Source: Phycisphaerae bacterium
GTDB lineage: Bacteria > Planctomycetota > Phycisphaerae > UBA1845
Reading direction: 5' to 3'
Assembly: GCA_028277545.1 (NCBI GenBank)
Contig: JANQGB010001171.1
Coordinates: 1-5,691, forward strand
DNA length: 5,691 nucleotides
The notes under the pieces are model-generated. The model was not told where the DNA came from. It saw only the letters and a program-made list of their open reading frames with translations, and searched no databases. Below are positions 1 to 5,691 of this stretch, one piece after another (position 1 is the first letter of the stretch; each line of letters begins with the position of its first letter). The translations under genes were made by a program, and so were the position numbers.

Positions 1-1349
1 CGATGGGAGGCGTGCGACGACCTACCTGGCTGGGAGACCTGTTCTACTGCGACGAACAGAGCGGTGTGATGGAGTTCTGGCCTGGTCTCCCGCCGGTCGC
101 CGGTAGCCAGCCGCGAGATCCCAAGCGCGACGACCTGCTGCGCAATCGGGTCAGCGGTAACCTGACCGCCCATCTGCTGCTGGCCGAAGTCGTCCCGCCT
201 ACAACCGAAACCGTTCTATTGCCCGATCACATCGCCGAAGACCCTGTGTTGTTGGCCTACCTGGTTACCGAGTCCTTCGAACCTGGACCGGTTATCGTGG
301 CGGCATCGCTCGATCTGGATCGGCTGTGGAGCAGCCTGCTGGCCCCGTTAGTATCTTCCAAGTCCGATCGTGTTCAACTGGTGCCTGCGGACTCTCCGCC
401 GGGCGAATGGCTTCATCCACTCACGCCGGCCATGCCCTTCTGGGCCTTTGAGCCTACCGCCACGTTCGTTCAGGCCCAGCAGGCAGCCGTTCGCCGCCAG
501 ACCGGAGTCTTCGTGGCTATAACGGTAATGGCACTCGTTGCCCTGCTGGTCGTGGTCTGGGGGCTGATGCAGGTGGTCCAGCGGCACGTTGCTCTGTCGC
601 AGCTAAAAAGCAGCTTCGTGGCCGACGTGTCCCACGAACTCAAAACACCGCTGGCCTTGATCCGGCTGTTTGGCGAGACCCTGGCCGAGGGCCGGGTGAC
701 GGATCCTGACAAACAGAAAGAGTACTACGAGATCATCAAGCGGGAGAGCACTCGGCTCACCCACCTTATTAACAATATCCTCGATTTTTCGCGGATCGAC
801 GCCGGCCGCAAGGAATACAAGATGTCGCCCATCGACATCGGTGAGGTCATCCGCAGCACCTACGACTCCTACCGCTTCGACCTGGACCATAACAACTTCG
901 AGCATCGACTGACTATTGAGGACAATCTACCCACAATCCATGCCGACGCGGACGCCATGTCCCAGGCGGTGCTCAACCTGATGAGCAACGCCCTGAAGTA
1001 CTACGAGGAGGAGCGCTACCTGGCTGTCTCGGTGGCGTCGGAGACCCGCCGCGGCCGGCATGGCGTTCTGATTAGTGTCGAGGATCACGGCATCGGCGTG
1101 CGACCGGACGTACGGCGGCACCTGTTCGAGGGTTTCTACCGGGTAGCGGACGACCGAGTTCGCAAACGGCGTGGGGCGGGGCTGGGGCTGGCGGTGGTCA
1201 AACACATCGTCGATGCCCACGGCGGCAGTGTCTCCGTGGAATCGAGACTGGTCAAAGGCAGTACTTTTCGCATATTCTTACCGGAGAACCAGGAAGGGGA
1301 CGCCAGGCCGATGCCTCGCGGCGAACGCGACCAGGCCACAGGCCAGTAG
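1..1349 (+). CDS. Sensor histidine kinase of a two-component system (5' partial)
   Basis: This is an inner-membrane sensor kinase that should autophosphorylate on histidine and pass the phosphate to the regulator encoded just downstream. Counting from the Met at base 3, residues 1-168 look like an extracytoplasmic sensor region with no recognised fold. Residues 169-190 are a strongly hydrophobic membrane segment. The HisKA dimerisation domain follows, with H-box SHELKTPL and phospho-acceptor His211 (codon 633-635). The ATPase domain has an N-box (QAVLNLMSNALKYY, Asn325 and Asn329), G1 box DHGIGV (361-366), F-box LFEGFYR (374-380) and G2 box GAGLGLAVVK (391-400), so all catalytic motifs are intact. 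No HAMP or PAS domain fits between the membrane helix and HisKA. Only one membrane helix is visible and a periplasmic sensor usually has two, so the gene probably starts upstream and Met at base 3 is internal. The stop is TAG at 1347-1349. The family call is very sure; the stimulus is unknown. Confidence 0.95.
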   Translation, partial: MGGVRRPTWLGDLFYCDEQSGVMEFWPGLPPVAGSQPRDPKRDDLLRNRVSGNLTAHLLLAEVVPPTTETVLLPDHIAEDPVLLAYLVTESFEPGPVIVAASLDLDRLWSSLLAPLVSSKSDRVQLVPADSPPGEWLHPLTPAMPFWAFEPTATFVQAQQAAVRRQTGVFVAITVMALVALLVVVWGLMQVVQRHVALSQLKSSFVADVSHELKTPLALIRLFGETLAEGRVTDPDKQKEYYEIIKRESTRLTHLINNILDFSRIDAGRKEYKMSPIDIGEVIRSTYDSYRFDLDHNNFEHRLTIEDNLPTIHADADAMSQAVLNLMSNALKYYEEERYLAVSVASETRRGRHGVLISVEDHGIGVRPDVRRHLFEGFYRVADDRVRKRRGAGLGLAVVKHIVDAHGGSVSVESRLVKGSTFRIFLPENQEGDARPMPRGERDQATGQ

Positions 1350-1423
1350 ACGTCGACCTGGCGAAGCGACTCGCAGCACGACGCGTCAGTGGCTCAGAAT
1401 CGGCCGCTGTGCGTCTGTGTCTG

Positions 1424-1453
1424 GTTGCCTGTGTACGTTGAGCCTCGTTGCCT
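1424..1453 (+). promoter_or_regulatory. Possible operator: three GTTG-type direct repeats ahead of the regulator gene
   Basis: GTTGCCT occurs at 1424-1430 and 1447-1453, with a related GTTGAGCCT at 1437-1445 between them. The three GTTG starts are 13 and 10 bases apart, close to one helical turn each, and they lie just upstream of the regulator's ribosome binding site. OmpR/PhoB-family regulators usually bind direct repeats about 11 bp apart, so autoregulation is conceivable. The motif is short and could be chance. Confidence 0.15.
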
Positions 1454-1459
1454 CTGACC

Positions 1460-1467
1460 AGGAAGGA
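1460..1467 (+). promoter_or_regulatory. Ribosome binding site of the response regulator gene
   Basis: AGGAAGGA lies 10 bases before the ATG at 1478. It supports that start over an in-frame TTG at 1448, which would add ten residues ahead of the conserved first beta strand of the receiver domain and would place this site inside the gene. Confidence 0.75.
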
Positions 1468-1477
1468 ACTCGACAAG

Positions 1478-2158
1478 ATGGCCAGAATCCTGATCGCCGA
1501 AGACGAGCCGGACATGCTGATGGGACTGCGGGACAACCTCCAGTTCGAGGGCTACGAGACTCTGGAGGCCACCGACGGAGAGGCGGCGCTTCAGCTCGCC
1601 GCCGACCAGCGGCCTGACCTGATCCTGCTGGACGTCATGATGCCCAAGCTGGACGGACTCGAGGTCTGCAAGCGGGTGCGCGAGTCCGGCTCCACCGTGC
1701 CCATCCTGATGCTGACCGCCAAGAGCCAGGAGATGGACATCGTTCGCGGCCTGGAAGTCGGGGCCGACGACTATATCACCAAGCCTTTCGGCGTTCGCGA
1801 ACTCCTGGCCCGCATAAAGGTCGCCCTCCGCCGCAGCGGCGTGGGTCCCTCGATGTCCAAGGTCCTGCACATCGGAGAGGTCGAGGTGGATCTGGTAACC
1901 GGAAAGGTCCAGCGCGGGGAAGAGACCTTCACCATGGGCCACTTCGAGATCGAGATCCTCAAGATGCTGGTCGAGCACGCAGAGCAGCCAGTGGAACGCA
2001 ACAAGTTGCTCGACGAAATCTGGGGCCTGGGCGCCTATCCCACCAACCGCACGGTGGACAACCACATAGTCTCACTGCGGCGCAAGATCGAGAAGGACGC
2101 CAAGCACCCCAAGCATATCGTGACCGTACACAGCATCGGGTACAAGTTCGTACCGTAG
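1478..2158 (+). CDS. OmpR/PhoB-family DNA-binding response regulator
   Basis: This cytoplasmic transcription regulator of 226 residues, the usual length for the family, is the likely partner of the kinase just upstream. The receiver domain (about 3-118) starts MARILIAEDEP. It has the acidic pocket Glu8-Asp9, phospho-acceptor Asp52 in LDVMMP (codon 1631-1633), the switch Thr80 in LTAKS, Tyr99, and Lys102 in TKPF; all key residues are present. A short linker leads to a C-terminal winged helix (about 130-226). Its recognition-helix region contains RTVDNHIVSLRRKIE, and it ends with the typical hairpin VHSIGYKFVP. The gap to the kinase gene is 128 bases, which is long for such a pair and leaves room for its own promoter. 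Targets cannot be read from the sequence. The pair resembles PhoR/PhoB or SenX3/RegX3 in general build, but that is too weak to assign a gene name. Confidence 0.96.
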   Translation: MARILIAEDEPDMLMGLRDNLQFEGYETLEATDGEAALQLAADQRPDLILLDVMMPKLDGLEVCKRVRESGSTVPILMLTAKSQEMDIVRGLEVGADDYITKPFGVRELLARIKVALRRSGVGPSMSKVLHIGEVEVDLVTGKVQRGEETFTMGHFEIEILKMLVEHAEQPVERNKLLDEIWGLGAYPTNRTVDNHIVSLRRKIEKDAKHPKHIVTVHSIGYKFVP

Positions 2159-2188
2159 GGACGGAACGAGCTACCCTACCCTGTTTAT

Positions 2189-2303
2189 GTGGCACCGGCA
2201 TCCTGCCGGTGAGAGCAGTTTCTGTTGCTTTAGTGTGCCACCTGCATCCTGCCGGTGAGAGCAGTCTCTGTTGCTTTAGTGTGTCACCGGCATCTTGCCG
2301 GTG
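2189..2303. repeat. 46-bp tandem repeat, 2.5 copies, each with a short hairpin
   Basis: Copies start at 2189, 2235 and 2281, a period of exactly 46 bases. The first two are full length and differ at only three positions; the third stops matching after its hairpin at 2303. Each begins with an inverted repeat: CACCGGCA-TCC-TGCCGGTG at 2193-2211 (perfect 8-bp stem, 3-base loop), the same with one stem mismatch at 2239-2257, and a perfect stem with loop TCT at 2285-2303. The rest of the unit is GAGAGCAGTTTCTGTTGCTTTAGT. The array lies between two convergent genes, 30 bases past the regulator's stop. I associate this hairpin with intergenic DNA of Planctomycetota. Its function is unknown: it could stabilise transcript ends or be a small mobile repeat. 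Confidence 0.9.
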
Positions 2304-2393
2304 GGCTGCCTCTTTTGTCTCTTTGACGTCTCGCAGTCTCGAGGCATCAGCTTTCGACGTCTCAGCTCTCCCGGACCGTGGCGCCGACATCCT
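2304..2393. other. Non-coding remainder of the convergent intergenic region
   Basis: No convincing gene is present on either strand. The octamer GACGTCTC occurs twice (2325-2332 and 2356-2363), each inside a loosely similar stretch (CTTTGACGTCTCGCAG and CTTTCGACGTCTCAG). This may be a second, more decayed repeat. The piece GACATCCTGTC (2386-2396) echoes the CATCCTG core of the 46-bp units. No promoter or terminator with a T run is visible. Confidence 0.5.
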
Positions 2394-2408
2394 GTCCGCG
2401 CAGCGGAC
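2394..2408 (-). terminator. Hairpin next to the transporter stop codon, possible 3' end signal
   Basis: GTCCGC-GCA-GCGGAC forms a perfect 6-bp stem with a 3-base loop, beginning one base after the TAG stop (complement of 2410-2412) of the minus-strand transporter gene. It could mark or protect the transcript end. No U-rich tract follows on the minus strand, so it is not a standard intrinsic terminator. It could equally be another member of the repeat family of this region. Confidence 0.25.
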
Positions 2409-2409
2409 G

Positions 2410-3741
2410 CTACGTAGTGCCACCACGTGACGTCACCACGGCCTTGCCTTCTTCCACGTTGACGCTCAGCAGCATCGCAGCACCCAACACGAAGAAAGTA
2501 ACCAGAAAGAGGATGGCCAGTCGGGAGCTGTCGGTTATGTCGCGTACCACGCCGAAACAGATCGGCCCGGCGAAACTGCCCACCTTGTTGAATATGGAGA
2601 AGAAGCCGAAAAACTCAGCGGAGTGCCCCTCAGGAATCATCGAGGCGTACAGCGACCGGCTCAGGGCCTGGGTGCCGCCCTGCACCAGGGCGATGAGTAT
2701 GCCCAGTATCCAGAACTCGGTGGCGCCAGTCATGAAGAAGGCAAAGACCACCACGCCCACGTACACCGCCAGACCGACCAGCACCGCGTTGCGAGCCCCC
2801 AGCCGCCGGGCGACAGAGATGAAACCCAGGGCGGCGGGAAAGCCCACGAACTGGACCATCAGGATACAGCCGATCAACGTGCCATCGGAGAGCCCCAGTT
2901 CCGCCTTGCCGTACACGGCGGCCACCGTGATAACCGTGCCGATGCCGGTGTTGTAGAAGATGAAAGCCACCAGCAGCCGCGTAAGCTGGCGGTAGCGCCG
3001 TATCTTCCGGAATGTGGCCAGCAATCGCTGGAGACCCTCGACCACGGCGTTGCCCGGGCGTGCCTGGGCGGGCGCCGGCTTGGGCTCGCGAACGTATCGC
3101 AGCACCGGCAGCGAAAACACCGCCCACCAGACCGCAACCGTCACAAATACCGCCCGCGTGGCCGACCCGGCATCCGCGAAGCCGAACCAATCCGGCTTGG
3201 ATACCATGGCCAGGTTCACCGCCAGCAAGAGCCCCCCACCGAGATATCCTACCGCGTACCCGGCGGCCGAGATGGCGTCCATCTCCCGCTCGTCGGGCGT
3301 GAGGCTCGGCAGCAGAGCGTCGTAGAACAGGTTGCCGCAAGACCATAGAAAGGCCGCCCCGACAAACAGCAAGCCGCAGAGTTGATATCGCCCCGCCGTG
3401 ACGAAGAGCAGGCCGCAGGTCAGCGCCGACCCCACCACAACGCAGAACGCCAGGAATCTCTTCTTGCTGCGGGAATGGTCGGCGATAGCACCGACAACCG
3501 GAGCCACGATCCCTGCCGCCAGCATGTAGGCCCCGGTCAGGTAGGTCCAGAGCGCGTCACCGTTGGTACGAAAGGTGAACGCCCCCACCTCAACGCTGAC
3601 CGGCCCGCCGCCGGCGGGGGTCAGCGTCAGGAAATAGATGGGCAGCACCACGGTGACCACACTGGTCACAAACGCGGAGTTGGCCCAATCGTAGAGGCAC
3701 CAGGAAAGTACATCTTTACGGCGAAGCAGAGTCGATCCCAT
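2410..3741 (-). CDS. UMF1-family (Atg22-like) major facilitator transporter
   Basis: This integral membrane transporter has 443 residues and twelve hydrophobic segments (roughly 19-40, 66-87, 97-114, 121-143, 157-178, 197-215, then 254-275, 287-308, 318-338, 343-362, 377-398, 408-427), split by a charged cytoplasmic loop at about 216-253. UMF1 hallmarks are LYDWANSAF near the N-terminus (16-24), GAIADHSRSKKR after the second helix (84-95, the MFS motif A position), NLFYDALLPSLTPDE (137-151), LVQGGTQALSRSLYASMIP (352-370) and AEFFGFFSIFNKVGSFAGP (375-393). The yeast relative Atg22 is linked to amino-acid efflux from the vacuole. Bacterial substrates are mostly unknown and none can be assigned here. 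The ATG at 3739-3741 was chosen because it sits just ahead of the conserved first helix. The frame stays open a further 150 codons upstream, but that part is hydrophilic and unlike the family. No Shine-Dalgarno site is visible. The gene converges on the regulator gene. Confidence 0.93.
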   Translation of the reverse strand: MGSTLLRRKDVLSWCLYDWANSAFVTSVVTVVLPIYFLTLTPAGGGPVSVEVGAFTFRTNGDALWTYLTGAYMLAAGIVAPVVGAIADHSRSKKRFLAFCVVVGSALTCGLLFVTAGRYQLCGLLFVGAAFLWSCGNLFYDALLPSLTPDEREMDAISAAGYAVGYLGGGLLLAVNLAMVSKPDWFGFADAGSATRAVFVTVAVWWAVFSLPVLRYVREPKPAPAQARPGNAVVEGLQRLLATFRKIRRYRQLTRLLVAFIFYNTGIGTVITVAAVYGKAELGLSDGTLIGCILMVQFVGFPAALGFISVARRLGARNAVLVGLAVYVGVVVFAFFMTGATEFWILGILIALVQGGTQALSRSLYASMIPEGHSAEFFGFFSIFNKVGSFAGPICFGVVRDITDSSRLAILFLVTFFVLGAAMLLSVNVEEGKAVVTSRGGTT

Positions 3742-3982
3742 GACGCAGAATATTAACGTAGTTGGCGTCCGCGCAGTAGGCCCGTTCCATTGTGACTTAC
3801 ATCGCGGGCCCGACGAGCAGAGAGGCGGGCAGCGCTTGTCAGACACGCCGTGGCCGGCGACGGGTTCCACACGTGATGGCCGGCGGCAGGGGTGGACAGC
3901 TACCCGGAGATATGTGTATCGTTGCGAGTGACAGTGGTCCCGACCGCCCCCACAGTGTGGTCGATGAGGAGGAGGACGCAGC
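3742..3982. other. Divergent upstream region of the transporter and exported-protein genes
   Basis: This 241-base region should carry promoters for both flanking genes. For the transporter, the only AT-rich patch is around 3750-3756 (TTAATAT on the minus strand), only about 9 bases before the ATG, with no good -35 partner; a near-leaderless transcript is possible. For the exported protein, TGGACA (3893-3898) and TGTATC (3915-3920) are 16 bases apart, a weak sigma-70-like pair. TGGCCGGCG occurs twice (3851 and 3877). No RNA gene or credible small protein was seen. Confidence 0.4.
3967..3975 (+). promoter_or_regulatory. Strong ribosome binding site of the exported PPC-repeat protein gene
   Basis: AGGAGGAGG ends 7 bases before the ATG at 3983. 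An in-frame TGA at 3965-3967 closes the frame just upstream, and no other ATG, GTG or TTG lies between, so this site and that ATG fix the start firmly. Confidence 0.88.
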
Positions 3983-4051
3983 ATGCCATGGTCTTGGTTC
4001 TTCCGATCGGTTATCGCGATTGGCTTGGTTTCGAGTGTTCCGGTCATAGCC
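3983..4051 (+). other. Sec signal peptide of the PPC-repeat protein
   Basis: The first 23 residues have a short N-region with one arginine (Arg8), a hydrophobic core (SVIAIGLVSSVPVIA) and a small-residue pattern Val21-Ile22-Ala23 before GQSPD. This suggests signal peptidase I cleavage after Ala23. There is no lipobox cysteine and no twin arginine. The following stretch to residue 54 is rich in Pro, Asp and Ser and looks like a flexible leader before the first PPC copy. Confidence 0.8.
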
Positions 4052-5691
4052 GGCCAGTCGCCAGATCCTGGCGCCCCATACGCTCCGTTTGATCCTGCAG
4101 CGCACGGGCAGCATTCGCCCGATAACTCGCCGCGCTCGGACGTGGAGCCCAACAACTCATTCGAAGATGCTGCGGACTTGGGCATCATCAACGACGGTAC
4201 GGTAGTGGTTGCCGACGGGGAGATCGGCTACATCGTTGAGAGCTCGCCAGAGGACTACATCGACTGCTTCGACGTCTACCGGTTCGAGGTGACGCTGGAC
4301 TCGGGCAGTACGCTTCCGAAGTTGGTCACCGTGTCGGCCATGGATCTGGATTCGCCCTTGGATCTGCATCTGCGGCTCTTCGACGCCGACGGCGGTGAGA
4401 TTGCCCGCAACGACGATCGGGACTATCCGGACACCGATCCCGAGCTCCGGACGTACCTGCTAACCGCTGGCCTGTACTACGTCAGCCTAAAACGAGCCCC
4501 GGGCGGAAACAGCAACCCGGCGACAAGCGAGTGCCCCGAGTGGCATTGGGGTGAGCTGGAACCCGGCACCTTCGGCCCGTACGGCCTGGTCGTCACGGTC
4601 GAATCCGTCCCCCCACACGACAGCCCGTATGAACCGAACGACTATTACTCCACGGATCTCGGCACACTCGGCGACGGTGACACAGTCAACATACTGGGCG
4701 AGTTCATTGGTGACGGCGAGAACGGACGGACGGACCGCGACGTGTTCAAATTCCTCACCACCGAATCCGTCCTGGTCGTCGCGGATATTCGCGTGGAGCA
4801 CCTTGGCTCCACGCTGGATCCGACGTTCAACCCGGGCTGGGGCGGCCAGGCGGACAACGCCGGTCTGGCGACGCGCGACGCACGCCTGACCACCGTGAAG
4901 TTGGAGCCGGGCACACAATACGTGAGAGTGTACGGCACGAGAGTCGGCACGTCGGTTGATCCGGTGAGCGTCGGCTACTACGACCTGTCTATCTCAGTAA
5001 CCGCCATCTCCGACCTGGGCGGGCCGTATGAACCCAACGAATCGATCCTGACAGCGACTCCCTCCGGCCTGGCCGGCACGGGTAGCGTTAGCCTGTCCAC
5101 CATTCTGGGCGACGGCCAGTTCTCCCAGACGCGCGGCGACGTCGATACGTATGAAGTCGAGGCGGTCGAGGGGCAGTACCTCACGGCCGATATCGACGCG
5201 GCCGTCATCGACAGCGAACTGGATTCGGTGGTGGTGGTGTACGACTATCTGGGGCGCGTGGTGGCGACCAACGATAACGACGGCCAAACCACCGACAGCC
5301 TGCTGACGGTCCAGGCCCACCAACCCACTGACGACACGCCGGCCACCCTGTACGTCATGATCCTGGGCACGGGCCAGCGAAGGCCGCCCGATCCGCTAAA
5401 TCCCGACGACAACTTCGTGACCGACGCCACACCCAGCACCGGCCCGTACACGGTGAAGCTCACGCTGGCCGACACGCCGCCCGCCGCCCCCTCTCCGCCG
5501 ATACCCCCACTGGCGCCGCCGCCACCGGCCGAACCAGGCTCCCCGCGCTTCTTTGGCACGATGCTGGACTTCCCCGGAAACCAGATCGTCGAAATCGGCC
5601 TGCCAGACGGTGCGCCCGTGAACATGTTCGACGCGCCGGAGCCACTGACCAACTCCGGCGAGGGCTTGGCCATGCTGGATGACACGCTCTT
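3983..5691 (+). CDS. Secreted multi-domain protein with three PPC-like repeats (3' partial)
   Basis: At least 569 codons run to the window edge with no stop, so the C-terminus is missing. Residues 1-23 are a signal peptide. Residues 55-208, 216-339 and 348-495 look like three divergent copies of the bacterial pre-peptidase C-terminal (PPC) beta-sandwich. Each opens with an EPN motif (EPNNSFEDAADLG, YEPNDYYSTDLG, PYEPNESILTAT), has a D-V-[YFD] strand in the middle (DVYRFEV, DRDVFKF, DVDTYEV) and closes with a strand such as GPYGLVVTV, YYDLSISV or GPYTVKLTL. Copies 1 and 3 contain acidic loops (DADGGEIARNDD, ATNDNDG) that could bind calcium. A proline-rich linker (about 498-520) follows. Then comes GNQIVEIGLPDGAPVNMFDAP and GEGLAMLDDTL, which look like the first blade of a beta-propeller. 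No peptidase motif is visible. It probably acts outside the cytoplasmic membrane in binding or adhesion; the exact role is unknown. Confidence 0.88.
   Translation, partial: MPWSWFFRSVIAIGLVSSVPVIAGQSPDPGAPYAPFDPAAHGQHSPDNSPRSDVEPNNSFEDAADLGIINDGTVVVADGEIGYIVESSPEDYIDCFDVYRFEVTLDSGSTLPKLVTVSAMDLDSPLDLHLRLFDADGGEIARNDDRDYPDTDPELRTYLLTAGLYYVSLKRAPGGNSNPATSECPEWHWGELEPGTFGPYGLVVTVESVPPHDSPYEPNDYYSTDLGTLGDGDTVNILGEFIGDGENGRTDRDVFKFLTTESVLVVADIRVEHLGSTLDPTFNPGWGGQADNAGLATRDARLTTVKLEPGTQYVRVYGTRVGTSVDPVSVGYYDLSISVTAISDLGGPYEPNESILTATPSGLAGTGSVSLSTILGDGQFSQTRGDVDTYEVEAVEGQYLTADIDAAVIDSELDSVVVVYDYLGRVVATNDNDGQTTDSLLTVQAHQPTDDTPATLYVMILGTGQRRPPDPLNPDDNFVTDATPSTGPYTVKLTLADTPPAAPSPPIPPLAPPPPAEPGSPRFFGTMLDFPGNQIVEIGLPDGAPVNMFDAPEPLTNSGEGLAMLDDTL

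Noticed and set aside
1448..1477. TTG start for the response regulator ten codons earlier
   Set aside because: The ATG at 1478 has a good ribosome binding site at the right distance and begins exactly at the first receiver strand; the extra residues match nothing in the family.
1394..2065. Long open frame on the minus strand opposite the regulator gene (223 codons)
   Set aside because: It is the mirror of a well-supported gene in GC-rich DNA. Its translation is low in complexity with many His, Gln and Leu residues, and no domain is recognisable.
2189..2303. CRISPR array
   Set aside because: The 46-bp units are directly adjacent with no variable spacers, and there is no cas gene in the window.
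2193..2320. Intrinsic terminator for the regulator gene
   Set aside because: The hairpins are GC-rich, but none is followed directly by a run of T on the plus strand. The nearest T-rich stretch (TCTTTTGTCT) starts eight bases after the third hairpin.
1959..2426. Minus-strand open frame crossing the 46-bp repeats
   Set aside because: It reads through the hairpin repeats, giving repetitive peptides such as GRMPVPHK, and overlaps the regulator's 3' end. Frames of this kind are artefacts of the repeats.
2623..3348. Long plus-strand open frame opposite the transporter gene (241 codons)
   Set aside because: Its translation is rich in His, Arg, Gln and Gly with no fold or motif, as expected from the complement of a membrane-protein gene.
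3742..4191. Extension of the transporter reading frame upstream to an ATG at 4191 on the minus strand, giving 593 residues
   Set aside because: The extra 150 residues are hydrophilic, Pro/Cys/Arg-rich and unlike any UMF1 N-terminus. They also overlap the well-supported start, signal peptide and first part of the plus-strand exported protein.
4487..4918. Minus-strand open frame of 143 codons inside the exported-protein gene
   Set aside because: It is antisense to a continuous plus-strand frame that has a signal peptide, a strong ribosome binding site and repeated domain motifs, and it has no features of its own.

Overview
The window is GC-rich bacterial DNA that most resembles a member of the Planctomycetota. 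Three things point that way: a short tandem repeat built on the CACCGGCATCCTGCCGGTG hairpin, which I associate from memory with intergenic DNA of that phylum; a large exported protein with several PPC-type beta-sandwich repeats carrying the 'GDG...DVD-x-Y' signature; and a UMF1-type transporter with no clear Shine-Dalgarno site. This placement is an inference and no database search was run.

Layout: 1-1349 (+) is the C-terminal part of a membrane sensor histidine kinase whose beginning lies outside the window. After a 128-base gap, 1478-2158 (+) encodes an OmpR/PhoB-family response regulator, and the two form a kinase-then-regulator pair. 2159-2409 is a non-coding strip between convergent genes. 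It holds two and a half copies of a 46-bp tandem repeat, each with a tight hairpin, and a further small hairpin next to the stop codon of the following gene. 2410-3741 (-) encodes a complete 12-helix major facilitator transporter of the UMF1 (Atg22-like) family. 3742-3982 is a divergent upstream region. From 3983 to the window edge (+) an open frame of at least 569 codons encodes a secreted protein: signal peptide, three PPC-like repeats, a proline-rich linker, and what looks like the start of a beta-propeller. It has no stop codon in the window.

The kinase and regulator almost certainly work together: His211 (window numbering) of the kinase should phosphorylate Asp52 of the regulator, which then binds DNA through its winged helix. 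Nothing in the sequence ties this pair to the transporter or the exported protein. The transporter is transcribed towards the regulator and away from the exported protein.

I see no defence system, mobile element, CRISPR array or RNA gene. The items most worth following up are the 46-bp hairpin repeats and the domain arrangement of the exported protein.
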